From: Clostridium sp. CS001
GTDB taxonomy: Bacteria > Bacillota > Clostridia > Clostridiales > Clostridiaceae
Length of the DNA: 64,000 nucleotides
Direction of reading: 5' to 3'
Assembly (NCBI RefSeq): GCF_020443565.1
Contig: NZ_JAIZZN010000003.1
Coordinates: 169,400-233,399 of the forward strand
Each line of letters begins with the position of its first letter. Position 1 is the stretch's first letter. The notes under the pieces are model-generated. The model saw nothing but the letters and a program-made list of their open reading frames with translations, had not been told where the DNA came from and searched no databases. Positions 54,963 through 63,903 of this stretch are shown here, in pieces. The position numbers and the translations under genes are program-made.

Positions 54963-55775
54963 ATGGAAAAGTTATTGGTTCATAAAAATAGTGGAACGGA
55001 TTTAAAGGTATCGGTCAAAAATATACTTATCGGCGGAAAAGAAAAGGTTATTATATCAGGACCTTGTTCTGTTGAAAACTATGATAATATGTATAGTATT
55101 GCAAAAGAGCTAAAAAAAATAGGGGTTCATATGTTGAGAGGTGGGGCTTTTAAACCAAGAACTTCACCCTATGACTTCCAAGGGTTAAAAGAAGAAGGAC
55201 TAAAAATACTTAAAAGTATTGGTGATGAGCTTGATATGCCAATAGTGACAGAGGTTATGGATACTCAGGACATAGACTTAGTATCAAATTATGCTGATAT
55301 GTTGCAAATAGGTTCTAGAAATATGTATAACTACAGTTTGCTGAAAGCGGTTGGAAAGTTAAAAACACCTATTTTACTAAAAAGAGGTATGAGTGCAACA
55401 CTTTCGGAATGGCTTTATGCCGCAGAATACATTCTATCTAATGGCAATGAAAATGTTGTTCTTTGTGAAAGAGGCATTAGAACCTTTGAAACATATACAA
55501 GAAATACACTGGATTTAAGCAGTGTTGCCGCAATTAAACAAAACTATAGAATTCCAGTAATTGTAGACCCTAGCCACGGAACTGGTAGAAGGGAACTTGT
55601 GGCTAAGATGTCAATAGCATCAATTGCAGCAGGTGCAGATGGATTAATAATTGAAAGCCATATTGACCCAAATAAAGCCCTATCAGACTCAAACCAAACT
55701 GTGTCTATGGATACAGTGAATACAATAGTAAAAAATGTAAGGAAGTTTGATGAAATTTTTAATTATACACAATAA
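54963..55775 (+). CDS. aroF: 3-deoxy-7-phosphoheptulonate (DAHP) synthase
   Basis: First committed enzyme of the shikimate pathway, joining PEP and erythrose-4-phosphate. The 270-residue product is of the class I, short (AroF/AroA-Q type Ib) kind, with GPCSVENYDNMYSIAKELK, RGGAFKPRTSPYDFQG and DPSHGTGRRELV. There is no fused chorismate-mutase or ACT domain, so feedback control, if any, would need a partner protein. It shares a transcript with mtnN. Ribosome site GAGGTATTTAAT is moderate. Confidence 0.94.
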   Translation: MEKLLVHKNSGTDLKVSVKNILIGGKEKVIISGPCSVENYDNMYSIAKELKKIGVHMLRGGAFKPRTSPYDFQGLKEEGLKILKSIGDELDMPIVTEVMDTQDIDLVSNYADMLQIGSRNMYNYSLLKAVGKLKTPILLKRGMSATLSEWLYAAEYILSNGNENVVLCERGIRTFETYTRNTLDLSSVAAIKQNYRIPVIVDPSHGTGRRELVAKMSIASIAAGADGLIIESHIDPNKALSDSNQTVSMDTVNTIVKNVRKFDEIFNYTQ

Positions 55776-55888
55776 ACTTTAGATATTATTAATAAGGTGT
55801 AATAAAATCCTTTCCATGAGAAAACATAACTATATAGAAAGGTTATCATTTTAACTTTGCTATATTAAAAACTAGAGGAGTTGTTATC

Positions 55889-56488
55889 ATGGAAAAGAAA
55901 AAATTACAGTATTTTAAAGAGAAATTGATAAATGAACATAATCGAGCACTAAATCTTATTAATCAGATGAAAGAAAATGAGGTTGTGAACTCTAATATTC
56001 AAGCTACAGGGGAATTGTCTTTTTATGACAACCACCCCTCAGATACTGCTTCTGAAATGTTTGAAAGTGAAAAAGGATTAGCTCTTAAAGCCAATGAAAT
56101 GTCGATTATAGGAAAGATTAATAATGCCTTAAGCAGTATTGAAAATCATACCTATGGGAAGTGCAAAAATTGTGGTAAAGAAATAATTGAGGAAAGACTA
56201 GAGTTTATACCTTACGCAGAAAATTGTGTAGAATGTCAAAAGTCTATAGATAATATGAAGGTAGCAGAGCAAAACAATAGATGCGTTGAGGAAGATGTAT
56301 TAGGCATACCATTTAGAGCGGGAAGTAGCGACCAAGTAGGTATTGACGGATCTGATACTTATCAGACATTAGAGAGTTTTAATAAATCAGATGACACAGT
56401 TGGGTATTACGATGATGACGATGACGGTTACGTTGAACCCATAGAAAGAATAAGCAATCAGCAATATAAAAATCAATTACCAGATTAA
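55889..56488 (+). CDS. DksA/TraR-type zinc-finger protein (YteA-like)
   Basis: The 199-residue product has an N-terminal coiled coil, the acidic motif SFYDNHPSDTASEMFE, and a C4 zinc finger CKNCGKEI ... CVEC at about residues 92-114. Clostridial YteA-type proteins have been linked to sporulation, but no specific role can be read from the sequence. The acidic C-terminal tail (DDDDDGYVEP) is a family feature. Start ATG behind AGAGGAGTTGTTATC; stands alone, followed by a hairpin. Confidence 0.85.
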   Translation: MEKKKLQYFKEKLINEHNRALNLINQMKENEVVNSNIQATGELSFYDNHPSDTASEMFESEKGLALKANEMSIIGKINNALSSIENHTYGKCKNCGKEIIEERLEFIPYAENCVECQKSIDNMKVAEQNNRCVEEDVLGIPFRAGSSDQVGIDGSDTYQTLESFNKSDDTVGYYDDDDDGYVEPIERISNQQYKNQLPD

Positions 56489-56534
56489 TATTTTAGCGTA
56501 GTATATAATTATTAAATAGAGAAAAATGAGAAAT

Positions 56535-56592
56535 GTATATATTGCAAAGAACTAGCTAAGAAAGGCACATTCGCTGCAATATATACGTTTTT
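56535..56592 (+). terminator. Large-loop hairpin with T-tract upstream of lspA
   Basis: GTATATATTGCA (56535-56546) pairs perfectly with TGCAATATATAC (56575-56586) around a 28-base loop, followed by GTTTTT. It can act as a terminator for the zinc-finger gene and lies only 20 bases before the lspA start. The long loop is unusual for a plain terminator. Confidence 0.7.
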
Positions 56593-56610
56593 AGTAAACA
56601 GGGGGAAGGT

Positions 56611-57057
56611 ATGGAAGCACTAATTATTTTTTTAGGGTTACTATTAGACAGATTATCTAAGCTTTGGGCGTTAAGCTCTTTAAAAGATAAAAATGGAATT
56701 GTATTAATAAAGGACCTTTTTAAATTAGAATACTTAGAAAATAGGGGAGCAGCTTTTGGAATTATGCAAAATAAATTGATATTGCTATCCATAGTTACCT
56801 TCGCTATTATAGCTGGAATGATATATTACATTATTAAATATAAACCAAAATCAAGGTTTCTAAAAATAAGCTTTGCTTTGATTATAAGTGGAGCACTCGG
56901 AAACTTGTATGATAGATTATTTTATAAATATGTGGTGGACTTTATTTTAGTTCATTATAAGGATGTATATTATTTTCCAACCTTTAACATAGCTGATTCA
57001 TTGGTGGTGGTAGGTACGTTAATTCTAGCAATTTCAATAGTAAAGGATGGATCATAG
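56611..57057 (+). CDS. lspA: Lipoprotein signal peptidase (signal peptidase II)
   Basis: Membrane aspartyl protease that cleaves lipoprotein signal peptides. The 148-residue product has four membrane helices with the catalytic-site motifs: ENRGAAFGI (conserved Asn/Arg/Gly), GNLYDR and FNIADSLVVVG, with the second catalytic Asp in NIADS. The start ATG is behind AGGGGGAAGGT. The stop TAG abuts the rluD ATG, so the two are coupled, an arrangement common in Firmicutes. Confidence 0.95.
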   Translation: MEALIIFLGLLLDRLSKLWALSSLKDKNGIVLIKDLFKLEYLENRGAAFGIMQNKLILLSIVTFAIIAGMIYYIIKYKPKSRFLKISFALIISGALGNLYDRLFYKYVVDFILVHYKDVYYFPTFNIADSLVVVGTLILAISIVKDGS

Positions 57058-57975
57058 ATGGAAAGTTTTGAGTTGAAAGTTGATGAAGAGTCAGTTGGTA
57101 AAAGATTAGATGTTTTTATTTCAAATAGATTTGAAGATAAATCCAGGTCGTATATTCAAGGGATAATTGAAGGTGAAACTGTTACTGTAAATGGTAAATG
57201 TAGAAAAAGTAATTATAAATTGAAGCTGGAGGATTTTGTTACAGTAGAGATTCCAGAGGCGGTAGAATTAAATATCAAAGCGGAAGAAATACCCCTGGAC
57301 GTTTTATATGAAGATAGTGATGTGATTGTAATTAACAAACCACAAGACATGGTTGTTCACCCAGCACCAGGAAACTATACGGGTACATTAGTTAATGCAC
57401 TTCTAAATCACTGCAGCGACCTATCTGGTATCAATGGTATAATAAGGCCAGGTATAGTTCATAGAATCGATAAAGATACATCAGGAGCGTTAATTGTTGC
57501 GAAGAATGATAATGCACATAATTCTTTAGCCGTGCAGTTCAAAGAACACTCAATTACAAGAAGCTATTTGGCTATTGTAGAGGGTATAATTAAAACTGAT
57601 GAAGGCACAATTGATCAGCCAATTGGTCGTCATCCTAAGGATAGGATAAAGATGGGTGTAGTAGAAAGTGGTAAAAAGGCTGTCACTCATTATAAGGTAG
57701 TAGAAAGATTTGCTAGTCATACTCTAGTAGAATGTAATTTAGAAACAGGCCGAACACATCAAATAAGAGTACATATGGCAAAAATAGGCCATCCCTTAGT
57801 TGGTGATTTGATATATGGTTATAAAAAGCAAAGTTTTAATTTGAAAGGGCAAGCTCTTCATGCAAAAAGGCTTGGATTTATACACCCAAGTACTAATGAA
57901 TATATGGAGTTTATTTCACCACTTCCAGATTATTTTGAAAAACTTATAATTAGATTGAGAAAAGATTTGAAATAG
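57058..57975 (+). CDS. rluD: RluA-family 23S rRNA pseudouridine synthase (RluD-like)
   Basis: Converts specific uridines of 23S rRNA to pseudouridine. The 305-residue product has an N-terminal S4 domain (DVFISNRFEDKSRSYIQG), the substrate motif IVHRIDKDTSGALIVAKN with the catalytic Asp, and GRTHQIRVHMAKIGHPLVGD. It starts immediately after lspA. RluD is assigned by domain form and position; the specific uridines cannot be read from sequence. Confidence 0.92.
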   Translation: MESFELKVDEESVGKRLDVFISNRFEDKSRSYIQGIIEGETVTVNGKCRKSNYKLKLEDFVTVEIPEAVELNIKAEEIPLDVLYEDSDVIVINKPQDMVVHPAPGNYTGTLVNALLNHCSDLSGINGIIRPGIVHRIDKDTSGALIVAKNDNAHNSLAVQFKEHSITRSYLAIVEGIIKTDEGTIDQPIGRHPKDRIKMGVVESGKKAVTHYKVVERFASHTLVECNLETGRTHQIRVHMAKIGHPLVGDLIYGYKKQSFNLKGQALHAKRLGFIHPSTNEYMEFISPLPDYFEKLIIRLRKDLK

Positions 57976-58061
57976 TATATGATTTGTGTTATTATGTAAC
58001 AAGCGCAATAACTCGCAATATGAGTTATTATGTAATTAATATAATATTTATGCCTTTAAAT

Positions 58062-58075
58062 GTTCCAGAGAGATC
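58062..58075 (+). promoter_or_regulatory. PyrR-binding RNA element in the pyrR leader
   Basis: GTTCCAGAGAGATC matches the core of the known PyrR-binding loop (ARUCCNGNGAGGYU), with the CAGAGA loop intact and the flanks partly changed. CCTT (58053-58056) and AAGG (58078-58081) can close a lower stem with a purine bulge, and ATGTTC/GATCAT form the upper stem with one mismatch. Forty bases downstream is the terminator at 58117-58144, the arrangement of an anti-antiterminator followed by attenuator. Confidence 0.78.
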
Positions 58076-58116
58076 ATAAGGATAAAGATAGCAATACTAT
58101 TATGCAAGTATAGTAT

Positions 58117-58144
58117 GCCTTTACCTTATGGTAAAGGCTTTTTT
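58117..58144 (+). terminator. Attenuator terminator before pyrR
   Basis: GCCTTTACC (58117-58125) pairs perfectly with GGTAAAGGC (58130-58138) around TTAT, followed by TTTTTT. It lies downstream of a PyrR-binding element and 100 bases before pyrR, so it is likely a pyrimidine-controlled attenuator and not the end of rluD. Confidence 0.85.
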
Positions 58145-58241
58145 AGTTTCAAAATTTTAAAGAACATGCACATTAGGGGTAGCATTATAAAAAAACTGTA
58201 TATTAATTTTGCAATAAATAATACTAATAGGAGGAGGGTAA

Positions 58242-58781
<540 letters not shown>

Positions 58782-58817
58782 CTTCGAATAAGATACGCAT
58801 AGCTTCGAAGAAGATAC
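58782..58817 (+). repeat. Two 15-bp direct repeats between pyrR and uraA
   Basis: CTTCGAATAAGATAC (58782-58796) and CTTCGAAGAAGATAC (58803-58817) differ at one base and are 21 bases apart start to start. The first copy begins directly after the pyrR stop codon. Function is unknown. Confidence 0.75.
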
Positions 58818-58822
58818 ATAAT

Positions 58823-58851
58823 CTTTTAAAATAGTCCAGCGAGACTAAAAG
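58823..58851 (+). promoter_or_regulatory. PyrR-binding hairpin overlapping the uraA ribosome site
   Basis: AGTCCAGCGAGACT (58833-58846) fits the PyrR consensus ARUCCNGNGAGGYU at all but one fixed position. TAGTC and GACTA form the upper stem around CAGCGA; AAAA forms the internal bulge on the 5' side; CTTT (58823-58826) pairs with AAAG (58848-58851) as the lower stem. That AAAG is the beginning of the uraA ribosome site (AAGGGGG, 58849-58855), six bases before the ATG. PyrR bound here would therefore be expected to hide the ribosome site. Confidence 0.85.
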
Positions 58852-58861
58852 GGGGAACTAA

Positions 58862-60145
58862 ATGAAAAACTTTGTAGATGTTGAACAAAAATTACCTATT
58901 ATGCAGACTATCCCATTAAGCTTACAACACTTATTTGCTATGGTGGGGGCAACAATTCTCGTGCCAATGCTCACAGGTCTTAGCCCGTCAATTGCACTAT
59001 TTTGTAGTGGAGTTGGAACTTTATTGTATATATTATGTACCAAGGCTAAACTTCCAGCTTATGTAGGCTCATCCTTTGCATTTATAGGACCAATGTCTGT
59101 TGCCACAAAATTATATGGACAAAGTTCTATGTTGTCAGGAATTATTGCAGCAGGATTGGTATATGTAATTGTGGCGCTAATTATTAAGTTTGTAGGAACA
59201 AAATGGTTAGATAGAATCTTATCACCAGTTGTAGTAGGATCAGTTGTAATTGTTATAGGACTTAGCTTAGCTGGCGTTGCAATAAATTGGGCAGGACTGA
59301 ATTCAAGTTTTACCACTCCGGCACTTGAAGGTGTATCTAGGGGTGCATGGATATTTGTTTCAATGGTAACCCTTGGAATAGCAATAATAGGAACTATGTA
59401 TTTTAAAGGGTTTTTCGGTGTAGTACCAATTTTGATAGCAATGGTAGTTGGATATATACTTTCAATAGTACTAGGAGTAATTCCACAGGAAGTGCTAAAG
59501 GGAATAGGATCAGCACAGCTTATTAAATTACCTAGCTTTGTGCTACCTACCTTTAATATAAATGCTATTATGCTTATGGCTCCAGTAGCTTTTGTAACAC
59601 TAGCCGAGCATATTGGCCATGTATATGTTACAAATAATGTTTGCGGACGCGACTTTACAAAAGATCCTGGATTACATAGATCCATCCTTGGAGATGGTAT
59701 TGCTACAATGTTTGCAGGTTTTGTAGGAGGACCCCCAAATACTACTTATGGTGAAAACATAGGAGTTATGGCAATAACAAGAGTTTACAGTGTTTGGGTA
59801 ATTGGAGGAGCGGCTATAATTGCAATAATACTATCCTTCATAGGACCTGTTGCTGAGGTAATAGGTAATATTCCATTACCTGTAATTGGAGGCGTAAGCG
59901 TAATGCTGTTTGGAATAATTGCATCTTCTGGTTTTAGAATTTTTGTGGAAGATAAAGTTGATTTTAGTAAAAAGAGAAATCTTATAATTGCTTCTGTTAT
60001 AATAGTTTTAGGTATTGGTGGTGGCGGTATTAAATTCCCTTTTGCAGGCTTAGAAGTTGAGCTTGCAGGGGTAGCACTTGCAACATTAGTAGGTGTCATA
60101 TTGAACTTAATTTTACCAGAAACTAGTAAAGCAGAAGAAAACTAA
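58862..60145 (+). CDS. uraA: Uracil permease
   Basis: NCS2-family uracil:proton symporter for pyrimidine salvage. The 427-residue product has about 14 membrane segments and family motifs: QTIPLSLQHLFAMVGAT at the N-terminus, CSGVGTLLYILC, AEHIGHVYVTNNVCGRDF with the substrate-site Glu, and GFVGGPPNTTYGENIGVMA. The leader has a PyrR hairpin at the ribosome site, so uptake should fall when UMP is high. It is transcribed with pyrR and closed by a terminator. Confidence 0.96.
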   Translation: MKNFVDVEQKLPIMQTIPLSLQHLFAMVGATILVPMLTGLSPSIALFCSGVGTLLYILCTKAKLPAYVGSSFAFIGPMSVATKLYGQSSMLSGIIAAGLVYVIVALIIKFVGTKWLDRILSPVVVGSVVIVIGLSLAGVAINWAGLNSSFTTPALEGVSRGAWIFVSMVTLGIAIIGTMYFKGFFGVVPILIAMVVGYILSIVLGVIPQEVLKGIGSAQLIKLPSFVLPTFNINAIMLMAPVAFVTLAEHIGHVYVTNNVCGRDFTKDPGLHRSILGDGIATMFAGFVGGPPNTTYGENIGVMAITRVYSVWVIGGAAIIAIILSFIGPVAEVIGNIPLPVIGGVSVMLFGIIASSGFRIFVEDKVDFSKKRNLIIASVIIVLGIGGGGIKFPFAGLEVELAGVALATLVGVILNLILPETSKAEEN

Positions 60146-60159
60146 TATAAAGTTACAAT

Positions 60160-60192
60160 AAAAGTGTCAGAAGAAATTCTGGCACTTTTATT
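60160..60192 (+). terminator. Terminator after uraA
   Basis: AAAAGTGTCAGAA (60160-60172) pairs with TTCTGGCACTTTT (60177-60189) around a GAAA tetraloop, with one T-G wobble, and is followed by ATTAACTTTT. Confidence 0.88.
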
Positions 60193-60300
60193 AACTTTTA
60201 TGCAGTTACGTTGAAATTTCTAGACAATAATAGCAAATAGATATATTATAATATAAGTAATACTTGGAATAAGGAAAAGAAGAAATAGGAGAGATAACAT

Positions 60301-61440
60301 ATGATGTATACATTAATTGCAACGACTACTTTTGGTTTGGAAGCAGTAACTGCCAAAGAATTAAAGGAACTAGGGTATGAAGATTTAAATGTGGAAAACG
60401 GAAGGGTAACATTTGAAGGAGACGAGATGGATATTGCTATATGCAATATTTGGCTAAGAACAGCAGAAAGACTTTTTATAAAGATGGCTGAATTTAGTGC
60501 ATTGTCTTTCGAAGAATTGTTTCAAGGGACCTTGGCTGTAGAATGGGGTAATTTAATACCTGAAGATGGCAAGATGCATATCGTTGGTAAATCTGTAAAG
60601 TCACAGCTACACAGTGTTCCAGATTGTCAAGGTATAGTAAAAAAAGCAGTAGTAGAAGCTATGAAGAAAAAGTATGATAAAGAATGGTTTTCAGAAGATG
60701 GCCCTGTGTATAAAATTGAGGTTTCAATTTTAAGAGATATAGTAACTTTATCAGTAGATACTTCAGGTGTTGGACTTCATAAAAGAGGATATAGAGAATA
60801 TGCTGGTGAGGCACCACTAAAGGAAACTTTAGCTGCAGCCCTTGTACTTATAAGTAAATGGGATAGTACAAGAGTTTTGGCTGACCCACTTTGTGGTTCG
60901 GGGACCATAGCAATAGAAGCAGCACTTATAGGAAAGAACATGGCCCCTGGAATAAACCGAAAGTTCGTAAGTGAAACTTGGCCAACTATGGAAGCTGATA
61001 CTTGGCAGCAAGTTAGAGAAGGGGCACTTAGAACTGTAAATAGCAATGAGGTGGAAATACTAGCTTCAGATATTGACGGAAGACTGTTAAAGATAGCCAT
61101 AGACAATGCTGAAAAAGCAGGAGTATCAGATTGTATAAAGTTTCAAAAGATAGCAATGCAAAGTTTTAGTTCTAAGAAAAAATATGGAGTTATAATAACA
61201 AACCCACCCTATGGAGAAAGATTAGGGGAGCTTGAGGAAGTAAATAAACTTTATATGGATCTTGGAGAAATGTATTCAAGTTTAAATGAATGGTCTTGTT
61301 ATGTGTTAACATCTAATGGGGATTTTCAAAAAAAATTTGGAAAGAAAGCAGATAAAAATAGAAAGTTATATAATGGAAGACTACAATGTTATTATTATCA
61401 GTATATAAAAGAAATACCTAGGAAGAAGAAAGAAGAATAA
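60301..61440 (+). CDS. THUMP-domain class I SAM-dependent RNA methyltransferase (RlmL/YpsC type)
   Basis: The 379-residue product has an N-terminal THUMP RNA-binding domain (about residues 1-150, TTTFGLEAVTAKELKELGY, then the central VDTSGVGLHKRGYR motif of the family) and a Rossmann methyltransferase with PLCGSGTIAIEAALIG (SAM motif I), ILASDIDGRLLKIA and the catalytic NPPYGERLG. These are hallmarks of the RlmL N-terminal half and of Bacillus YpsC, which methylate guanine in rRNA. The target base is not deducible. Start ATG at 60301 after AGGAGAG. Confidence 0.92.
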   Translation: MMYTLIATTTFGLEAVTAKELKELGYEDLNVENGRVTFEGDEMDIAICNIWLRTAERLFIKMAEFSALSFEELFQGTLAVEWGNLIPEDGKMHIVGKSVKSQLHSVPDCQGIVKKAVVEAMKKKYDKEWFSEDGPVYKIEVSILRDIVTLSVDTSGVGLHKRGYREYAGEAPLKETLAAALVLISKWDSTRVLADPLCGSGTIAIEAALIGKNMAPGINRKFVSETWPTMEADTWQQVREGALRTVNSNEVEILASDIDGRLLKIAIDNAEKAGVSDCIKFQKIAMQSFSSKKKYGVIITNPPYGERLGELEEVNKLYMDLGEMYSSLNEWSCYVLTSNGDFQKKFGKKADKNRKLYNGRLQCYYYQYIKEIPRKKKEE

Positions 61441-61442
61441 AG

Positions 61443-61667
61443 TTCTCCTACGTGCCTTGCAATAAGAGCTTATAACGTGAAATTCCATTAAGAAATTCTA
61501 ATCTTTTGCGAATATAAAATTCTCTAACGTTCACACTCGACTTCCTGTCTCGGGTTCACTAACCTGACTTCCTGTCAGGTTTACGAGAATTTTATATTAG
61601 CAAAAGAAGAATCTCTAAATGAAATTTCAATGTTACTACGCTTCTTATTGCAAGTCACTTTGGAGAA
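61443..61667. repeat. Imperfect 225-bp palindromic element (MITE-like)
   Basis: Bases 61443-61524 and the reverse complement of 61585-61667 align over about 82 positions with roughly five in six identical (for example CTTGCAATAAGA and TATAAAATTCTC sections). The 60-base centre holds two further hairpins that share the core GACTTCCTGTC, at 61539-61549 and 61566-61576. It begins two bases after the stop of the methyltransferase gene. No open frame or clear target-site duplication was seen. Function and mobility are inference. Confidence 0.75.
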
Positions 61668-61720
61668 AGCTCATACTATTATGCATGTTACTGCGGAAGG
61701 GTTATGAGAATTTCTAAATG

Positions 61721-61769
61721 AAGATAAGACAAGGGATATATTATACATATATCCCTTGTCTTATCTTTT
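61721..61769. terminator. Perfect 20-bp stem terminator
   Basis: The arm at 61721-61740 (AAGATAAGACAAGGGATATA) pairs perfectly with 61748-61767, with a seven-base loop, and a TTTT follows on the plus strand. It lies in the gap between the convergent methyltransferase gene and rqcH and could end transcription from the plus strand. Confidence 0.9.
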
Positions 61770-61870
61770 GACTTATATTTTGCTGAATGAATCATAAAAC
61801 TAATTATATATTTAAAAAAAAGCAAATCACCAATATTTATGAAAAAATGCTGGATTTCACGGTTCAAACT

Positions 61871-61895
61871 CTTATTTCAAGTCACGCAGGAGAAA
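61871..61895. repeat. Third partial copy of the palindrome terminus
   Basis: CTTATTTCAAGTCACGCAGGAG and the bases after it (61871-61895) closely match the outer end of the right arm of the palindrome (61643-61667, CTTATTGCAAGTCACTTTGGAG). The copy lies about 25 bases before the rqcH stop codon. No other part of the element is present there. The rest of 61668-61919 holds the terminator and AT-rich sequence. Confidence 0.7.
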
Positions 61896-61919
61896 TTCCA
61901 TAGGTCGCGTTCCTTTTTT

Positions 61920-63653
61920 TTATTCAACTCTTGTTAATGTGCTTTCACTAGGCGTTATATAAAGAGTTTTATTTGTAGAGTAAATAACCATTCCAGGTTT
62001 TGCACCAGAGGGTTTACGTACATTTTTCACCTCTGTGTAATCTACAGGTACACTAGAAGAGCTTTTAGACTTACTATAAAATGCAGATAGGTTTCCAGCC
62101 TCTAGTAAAGTAATATCAGATATATTACCAGTATTTTTAATGATTACATGGGAACCAGGTATATCCTTTGTGTGTAACCATATATCATTTTTGCTGGCAA
62201 ACTTCAAAGTTAAAAAGTCATTTTGAATATTATTTCTACCAACATAAATGTCAATTCCTTCACTAGAAACAAAGTGCATAGGCTTCGTAGGTTTTGGTTT
62301 TTTACCTTTGTTAGCTTTTTTTAGTGTAATATAATCAGTTTCTATTAACTCATTTCTGATATCTTCGATTCCATTGTAGTTTTCTACATTTAGTATGTTG
62401 GTAAGTACAGATTGAAGATATTGTAATTCATTTTCAGTAAGATCCATTTGAATTAATGCCATTTCTTCTGATTTCTTAAATTTATTATACTTTTTATAAT
62501 AGTATTGAACATTTTGTGATGGAGTTTTGTTTTCATCAAGTTTAATTTCCATTGAGTCACTATTTTCACTATAATAATTTATAACATTTGCAAATTTATC
62601 ACCCTTTTTTAAGGAGTAGATATTTGCAGTTAGAAGTTCACCAAATAATTTATAGGAATCTTTAGTGTCACATTCGGTCAAGGTATCTCTTAGTATTCTC
62701 ATTTTTTTGTCGCAACGACTAATATTATTATTTACTATTTTTTGAAGATCTGAACTTTTAGCATTTAACCTATCATATCTATCCTTTTGGAAATAAAAGT
62801 TTTCAATTAGCTTAGAAGGCGAGTCATATTTTTCATGATTATAATCATTTAAAGAAGTTAGTTCAATACAATGAAAATCCTTAAGTTTACCCTTCATAGA
62901 GTAAGATGCCAAAAAAATATTTGTAAGTTTATCTTTAAAGAAGTTAGTAGTAAAGGTATAAATGTTCGTAGCATGTTCTAAATCAAATTTAAGGTTTTCT
63001 GTAGAATATCTATTCATTAGCTCAGATGAAAGTCCTGCGCTTATTCCCGTGAAAGTTCCTGTGAAAAACTTTTCAGTGAAGTCTACTTCATTGGTGATTA
63101 TATACTCGTAGAATTCATCATAACTAAAATTAAAAACATTTAGCTTTTTAGAAATAGGAGGATATACATATTCCACACCAGTATATAAAACACGGAAACT
63201 ATTTATGTCTGCTGTGACATGTTTAATACTATCCATAACTAAATTATCGCGACATCGAACCAAACTAATATTGCTATGTCTACCCATTATCTCAATTATT
63301 AAAGAGTACACACTATCAAAGCCTAATTCATCACTACTTTTAAAGTCGATAACTAGTAATCTATCTGAGTTTACTTGCCTTACTGAAAGGACCGTTGCAG
63401 TATTTAAATATTTCCTTAGTACCATGCAGAACATAGGTGCTTGCATAGGGTTTTCTTTATTGAATTCTGTAAAATGGATTCTAGGATAATTAGAACTCGA
63501 ACTTATTAGTAACTTATAAACTTTTCTATTTTTTTTAAAACTTAATATAATTTCATCTTTTTCTGGTTGGGTTATTTTATCAACCTTACAATCTATGATT
63601 ATATCTTTTATTTCTTCAATGAGGCTAGATAAGTAAATTCCATCTAATGCCAT
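61920..63653 (-). CDS. rqcH: Ribosome quality-control protein RqcH (NFACT family)
   Basis: Recognises stalled 50S-peptidyl-tRNA complexes and adds C-terminal alanine tails; formerly annotated as fibronectin-binding protein FbpA. The 577-residue product starts MALDGIYLSSLIEEIKDI, has the NFACT-N domain, a central coiled-coil region and the NFACT-R domain near its end with NDIWLHTKDIPGSHVIIKN. I choose the ATG at 63651-63653, behind AAAGGGTG, over a GTG three codons upstream that abuts this site. It is transcribed alone on the minus strand. Confidence 0.93.
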   Translation of the reverse strand: MALDGIYLSSLIEEIKDIIIDCKVDKITQPEKDEIILSFKKNRKVYKLLISSSSNYPRIHFTEFNKENPMQAPMFCMVLRKYLNTATVLSVRQVNSDRLLVIDFKSSDELGFDSVYSLIIEIMGRHSNISLVRCRDNLVMDSIKHVTADINSFRVLYTGVEYVYPPISKKLNVFNFSYDEFYEYIITNEVDFTEKFFTGTFTGISAGLSSELMNRYSTENLKFDLEHATNIYTFTTNFFKDKLTNIFLASYSMKGKLKDFHCIELTSLNDYNHEKYDSPSKLIENFYFQKDRYDRLNAKSSDLQKIVNNNISRCDKKMRILRDTLTECDTKDSYKLFGELLTANIYSLKKGDKFANVINYYSENSDSMEIKLDENKTPSQNVQYYYKKYNKFKKSEEMALIQMDLTENELQYLQSVLTNILNVENYNGIEDIRNELIETDYITLKKANKGKKPKPTKPMHFVSSEGIDIYVGRNNIQNDFLTLKFASKNDIWLHTKDIPGSHVIIKNTGNISDITLLEAGNLSAFYSKSKSSSSVPVDYTEVKNVRKPSGAKPGMVIYSTNKTLYITPSESTLTRVE

Positions 63654-63903
63654 ATAAATCACCCTTTCACTTTGTTAAAAGCATTTATGTTTATAGTTAA
63701 TAGTATATCATTAATGAAAATTATTGAAAAGCAATAGTGGAATTAGATACTTTCTTACTATGGTAGGTATGATTAAGATACGAGTAGTATGAGTTAACTT
63801 TTTAGAAAATGTGAAATTTATTTATCTAAAATCTGAATAAAATTTGTAAGAATGACAATGATTACAAGTGATGTCCTAAAAAATTAATATAGGAGCATTC
63901 CTG
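63654..63903. other. Intergenic region upstream of rqcH
   Basis: About 250 bases of AT-rich sequence upstream of rqcH on its strand. I see no gene, tRNA or strong hairpin. An rqcH promoter should be here on the minus strand, but no pair of boxes was convincing. Confidence 0.5.

Noticed and set aside
56535..56592. T-box or other known riboswitch before lspA
   Set aside because: There is no T-box sequence or specifier stem; only a single hairpin with a large loop.
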